Assembly (NCBI GenBank): GCA_041739035.1
Contig: JBGSOQ010000053.1
Span: 1 to 28,251, forward strand
Length of the DNA: 28,251 bases
DNA from: XYD12-FULL-36-8 sp041739035
GTDB lineage: Bacteria; Bacteroidota; Ignavibacteria; Ignavibacteriales; Ignavibacteriaceae
Direction: 5' to 3'
Shown here: in pieces, positions 25,944-28,251 of the stretch
How the letters are laid out: each line of letters begins with the position of its first letter
Position numbering within the stretch: position 1 is the stretch's first letter
Notes under the pieces: generated by a model
What the model was told of the DNA's origin: nothing
Seen by the model: the letters and a program-made list of their open reading frames with translations, nothing else
The model's database searches: none
Position numbers and translations under genes: made by a program

Positions 25944-26156
25944 CCGATAACCCGCCGCCCAGAACAGCAATGCAGATTAAAAAGACAAAGCCAAAGATTT
26001 AGCAAACTGCACTTATTTTTCTTCGCAAGTGCAGTTTGCAACAATGTTAATTAATAGAACTACTTAGAACAACAAACTTAAAACGGAACAACCAAGCCAA
26101 AACACTAAAACTGCCGAATGCGAAAAGGCGGTCGGGTTGATTGGCTTGTTAGGCAT
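25944..26156 (-). repeat. R'-L'-L'' part of the DUF4352 cassette's attC, interrupted by the IS
   Basis: R' ATGCCTAAC (26156-26148) lies 2 nt after the stop and is complementary over 11 nt to the cassette start (26842-26832). L' CCCG-A-CCGCC (in 26138-26127) pairs exactly with L'' GGCGGCGGGTT (25959-25949) apart from the extrahelical A. The interior holds a perfect 13-bp stem, GCAAACTGCACTT/AAGTGCAGTTTGC (26002-26040). The remainder lies at 24339-24354 across the IS. Confidence 0.75.
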
Positions 26157-26158
26157 TT

Positions 26159-26752
26159 TTACAAATTACCACAGAAAAATTTCTTATCATCTGAATTTCT
26201 TCCAGGTTCCCAATAAACTGGTCCACTTATTTCTGCCGGAATTTTATAGACAAGTTTTGTTGATTTTGTTGTTAATGGATTGAGTTGGTCTAAAAGCGTT
26301 CCCCATCCATCAAGCATAATTGTCTCGGATTTATCATACTCATATTCTTTACCATTGTATTTAATATAGACAGAACCATCCATAAACATTCTGCTTTCAT
26401 CATCAATGTTTTTAAAGGTGATGTCAAGAATTAAAAATTTGTTGCCGGCTTCTTCTTTAATATCTGCAAACTGATTGCCAGTTTCAATTTTTGTATCTAT
26501 GTAGGCTTTGTTAAGAGTGATTTCATAATACTCTGTTCTTAATTTTTCGCCAACAGTTGGAAAAGTTTCTTTTGCATTTTTCTTTTCTTCAATTTGTTGA
26601 CCACTCTCATTAGAAGTAGTTGTTTGCTCTGTAGAATCCGACTTTTTACCAGATTGAGCTATAGCAATAATTACAATAACAGCTGCTAACCAAAACCACC
26701 ATTTTTTATAAATCGGTTTTTTAGGCTTCGGTTGAAGATTTTGTTCTGACAT
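26159..26752 (-). CDS. DUF4352-domain, single-TM exported protein (cassette gene)
   Basis: A 197-residue protein: short proline/lysine-rich cytoplasmic N-terminus ending PIYKKWWFW, one transmembrane segment (about residues 20-33, LAAVIVIIAIA) and a Ser/Thr/Glu-rich linker (34-62). The extracytoplasmic immunoglobulin-like DUF4352 domain follows (about 64-185; EYYEITLNKAYID, NKFLILDITFKNIDDESRMF, KLVYKIP). The domain is common in surface and lipoproteins of unknown role. ATG 26752 follows AAGGAG at 8-nt spacing. Complementary 11-nt boxes at cassette start and just after the stop define it as an integron-type cassette, the best-defined one here. Confidence 0.82.
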   Translation of the reverse strand: MSEQNLQPKPKKPIYKKWWFWLAAVIVIIAIAQSGKKSDSTEQTTTSNESGQQIEEKKNAKETFPTVGEKLRTEYYEITLNKAYIDTKIETGNQFADIKEEAGNKFLILDITFKNIDDESRMFMDGSVYIKYNGKEYEYDKSETIMLDGWGTLLDQLNPLTTKSTKLVYKIPAEISGPVYWEPGRNSDDKKFFCGNL

Positions 26753-26833
26753 ATTTTATACTCCTTACTTTAATCGATTCGGCAACAATGATTATTTATT
26801 AAGTAAGACATCTTCGTGTTGCCATTAAACGAA

Positions 26834-26930
26834 ATGCCTAACTATTACTTATACTGCATGGAATTAATAACTCAGGAACGTAGTTATGCAAGCAGTTGCT
26901 TATCCACCTTCCAATTTCTTTGAATTTGCT
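26834..26930 (-). repeat. Second copy of the 92-bp repeat with an attC-like R'' end
   Basis: Bases 26839-26930 match 21611-21702 at 91 of 92 positions. At the cassette side the R'' box is GTTAGGCAT (26842-26834), whereas the other copy reads GTTATAAGC. Identity therefore ends at the point where integron recombination would join different cassettes. It lies about 70 bp past the acyl-CoA synthetase stop and may be the first attC of the array. Confidence 0.65.
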
Positions 26931-26999
26931 CAAATTTCCAAGTAATTAAAAATATGCTGTGCATATCTTTATTCCAGCCTCTATTCAGTCTACCGTTTC

Positions 27000-28251
27000 C
27001 TACTCCCTGTACATTTCCTCAATCAAGTGAGAGTATTGGTCTTCGACAACTTTGCGTTTTATTTTCATACTTGGAGTAATTTCCCCGGTTTCAATGGTGA
27101 AAGGTTTTGTTAAAAGCTTAAATCTTCTAACACGTTCAAAGTTTGCAAGTTTCTTTTGAAATTGGGATATATCTTTGTCAAACAGATCATAAACTTCCTT
27201 CATCTCCATAAGTTCTTCAACAGTATCGTACTTAATCTTATGCGAATCGGCATATTCCTTTATTGCTTCAAAGTCGGGAACAATTAAAGCGCTAAGGAAC
27301 ATTCTTCTGTCACCAATCAGAACGAATTGATCAATGTACTTGCTGCTGAGGAATAGATTTTCTATTGGAGTTGGGGCAATATACTTTCCTGTAGACGTTT
27401 TAAATAAATGTTTCTTTCGGTCGGTTATCATTAAAAATCCGTCGGCATCAAAAACACCTATGTCGCCCGTATGCAGCCATCCATCCTTAAGAGTTTCATC
27501 TGTTTCCTTTTTATTTTTATAGTACCCTTGCATTATGTTCGGACCCCTTGCAAGTATCTCGCCATCAGAAGCAATTTTAACTTCGACTCCCGGGAATGGT
27601 TTTCCCACAGTACCGAATTTATAGTCGTCAACTTTATTAGCAGTAATTACCGGGGAAGATTCTGTTAATCCATAACCCTCAATTATTTTTATTCCAGCAG
27701 CCTCAAAAAACTTACCAAGATACATCGGTAGAGCTGCACCACCGGAAATAAAAAACCTTAATTTTCCACCGGTTTTTTCTCTCAGCTTACTGAATACTAA
27801 TTTATCTGCAATTCTGTGCTTAACTTTTAATCCCACCGGAATATTGCCTTTTCTCCTGGCTTCATGGAATTTAACCCCAACTTCCATTGCCCAATAAAAT
27901 ATTTTTTGTTTTTTTGTTGGCTGGCTGTCAACATTCTTAATGATTTTTGAATTAATTCTTTCAAAAAGCCGTGGGACAGCAGTCATGATTGTTGGATGAG
28001 CTTCAATCATATTCTGGCCAACAGCTTCTATGCTTTCAGCAAAGTATACCTCTGCACCAGAAGAAAAGCCCGTGTAATATCCGCCCATTCGTTCAAAAAT
28101 ATGGCATAAAGGCAGGAAGGAGAGAAAAACATCAGTATGGTCAATCGGATAGTTTTCAAGCGCTGACCTTACATTTGACATAATATTGTTGTGAGTAAGC
28201 ATTACACCTTTAGGTTCGCCTGTGGTTCCTGAAGTGTAAATTATTGTGCAC
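27000..28251 (-). CDS. Long-chain acyl-CoA synthetase (AMP-forming), C-terminal part, partial at 5' end
   Basis: The frame is open to the window edge upstream of the internal Met at 28202. It contains the AMP-binding P-loop IIYTSGTTGEPKGVMLTH at the right edge, then FLSFLPLCHIFERMGGYY, FFISGGAALP, GYGLTESSPVI, GKPFPGVEVKI, GDIGVFDADGFLMITDRKKHLFKTSTGKYIAP and a C-terminal LTKPFTIETGEITPSMKIKRK carrying the acyl-CoA ligase lysine region. These enzymes activate long-chain fatty acids with ATP and CoA at the membrane; the motif set matches the FadD15-like bacterial group. At least 416 residues are present, with an N-terminal portion missing. This looks like a core gene flanking the cassette array rather than cargo. 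Confidence 0.94.
   Translation of the reverse strand, partial: CTIIYTSGTTGEPKGVMLTHNNIMSNVRSALENYPIDHTDVFLSFLPLCHIFERMGGYYTGFSSGAEVYFAESIEAVGQNMIEAHPTIMTAVPRLFERINSKIIKNVDSQPTKKQKIFYWAMEVGVKFHEARRKGNIPVGLKVKHRIADKLVFSKLREKTGGKLRFFISGGAALPMYLGKFFEAAGIKIIEGYGLTESSPVITANKVDDYKFGTVGKPFPGVEVKIASDGEILARGPNIMQGYYKNKKETDETLKDGWLHTGDIGVFDADGFLMITDRKKHLFKTSTGKYIAPTPIENLFLSSKYIDQFVLIGDRRMFLSALIVPDFEAIKEYADSHKIKYDTVEELMEMKEVYDLFDKDISQFQKKLANFERVRRFKLLTKPFTIETGEITPSMKIKRKVVEDQYSHLIEEMYRE

Noticed and set aside
1..28251. CRISPR arrays, tRNA and rRNA genes
   Set aside because: No short regularly spaced repeats, cloverleaf or rRNA-like sequence was found. The only direct repeats are the attC-like elements and the 92-bp pair.

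Overview
The window looks like a low-GC chromosome of the Bacteroidota/Chlorobiota assemblage, most likely an Ignavibacteria-type organism. This is an inference from protein character: DUF5683 and DUF3788 families, Bacteroidota-like MtaB and Lon, and a Tat-exported sulfatase with an anaerobic maturase. No rRNA or marker comparison was possible. TAA, TAG and TGA all act as ordinary stops (TGA ends the cupin and suhB genes), so the genetic code is standard.

Layout. (1) 1-1541, minus: an arginine biosynthesis pair, argC then argJ (argJ runs off the left edge). argC has an in-frame TGA exactly where relatives carry a Cys in the GTN-x-C-DI motif. The frame stays open and conserved for 63 more codons and ends in an ATGA overlap with argJ. 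A hairpin with a GGUC apical loop lies 18 nt after the TGA, the spacing found in the E. coli fdhF SECIS. This is a candidate selenocysteine ArgC, or else a single nonsense mutation. (2) 1891-3596, plus: a membrane coiled-coil protein, a lipoprotein and a cupin. (3) 3627-13103, minus: a housekeeping block read lon, fRMsr, dnaX, cmk, rpsA, mtaB, then a DUF5683 protein. (4) 13252-14022, plus: inositol monophosphatase, convergent with an AEC-family carrier. (5) 15211-18024, minus: a Tat-exported sulfatase and its anaerobic radical-SAM maturase. (6) 18096-19752, minus: small accessory genes (DUF3788, SnoaL-like, NAD(P)-binding).

(7) About 19.78-26.93 kb reads as an integron gene-cassette array with no integrase in view. 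Single minus-strand genes (DUF6064 membrane protein, AbiV, GNAT acetyltransferase, SpoIIE phosphatase, DUF4352 protein) are separated by attC-like sites. For two cassettes the R' box after the stop codon is perfectly complementary (9 and 11 bp) to the R'' box at the start of the same cassette. The L'/L'' arms pair with a conserved extrahelical base while their sequence changes between sites. The sites are long (123-315 bp), with hairpins that covary between copies. An IS110/IS1111-family element (about 1.59 kb) has inserted inside one attC. It has 13/14 subterminal inverted repeats and a 384-nt noncoding tail, where a hairpin loop displays a 9-nt match to the target flank, a plausible guide of a seekRNA/bridge RNA.

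(8) 27000-28251, minus: the C-terminal part of a long-chain acyl-CoA synthetase, running off the right edge.
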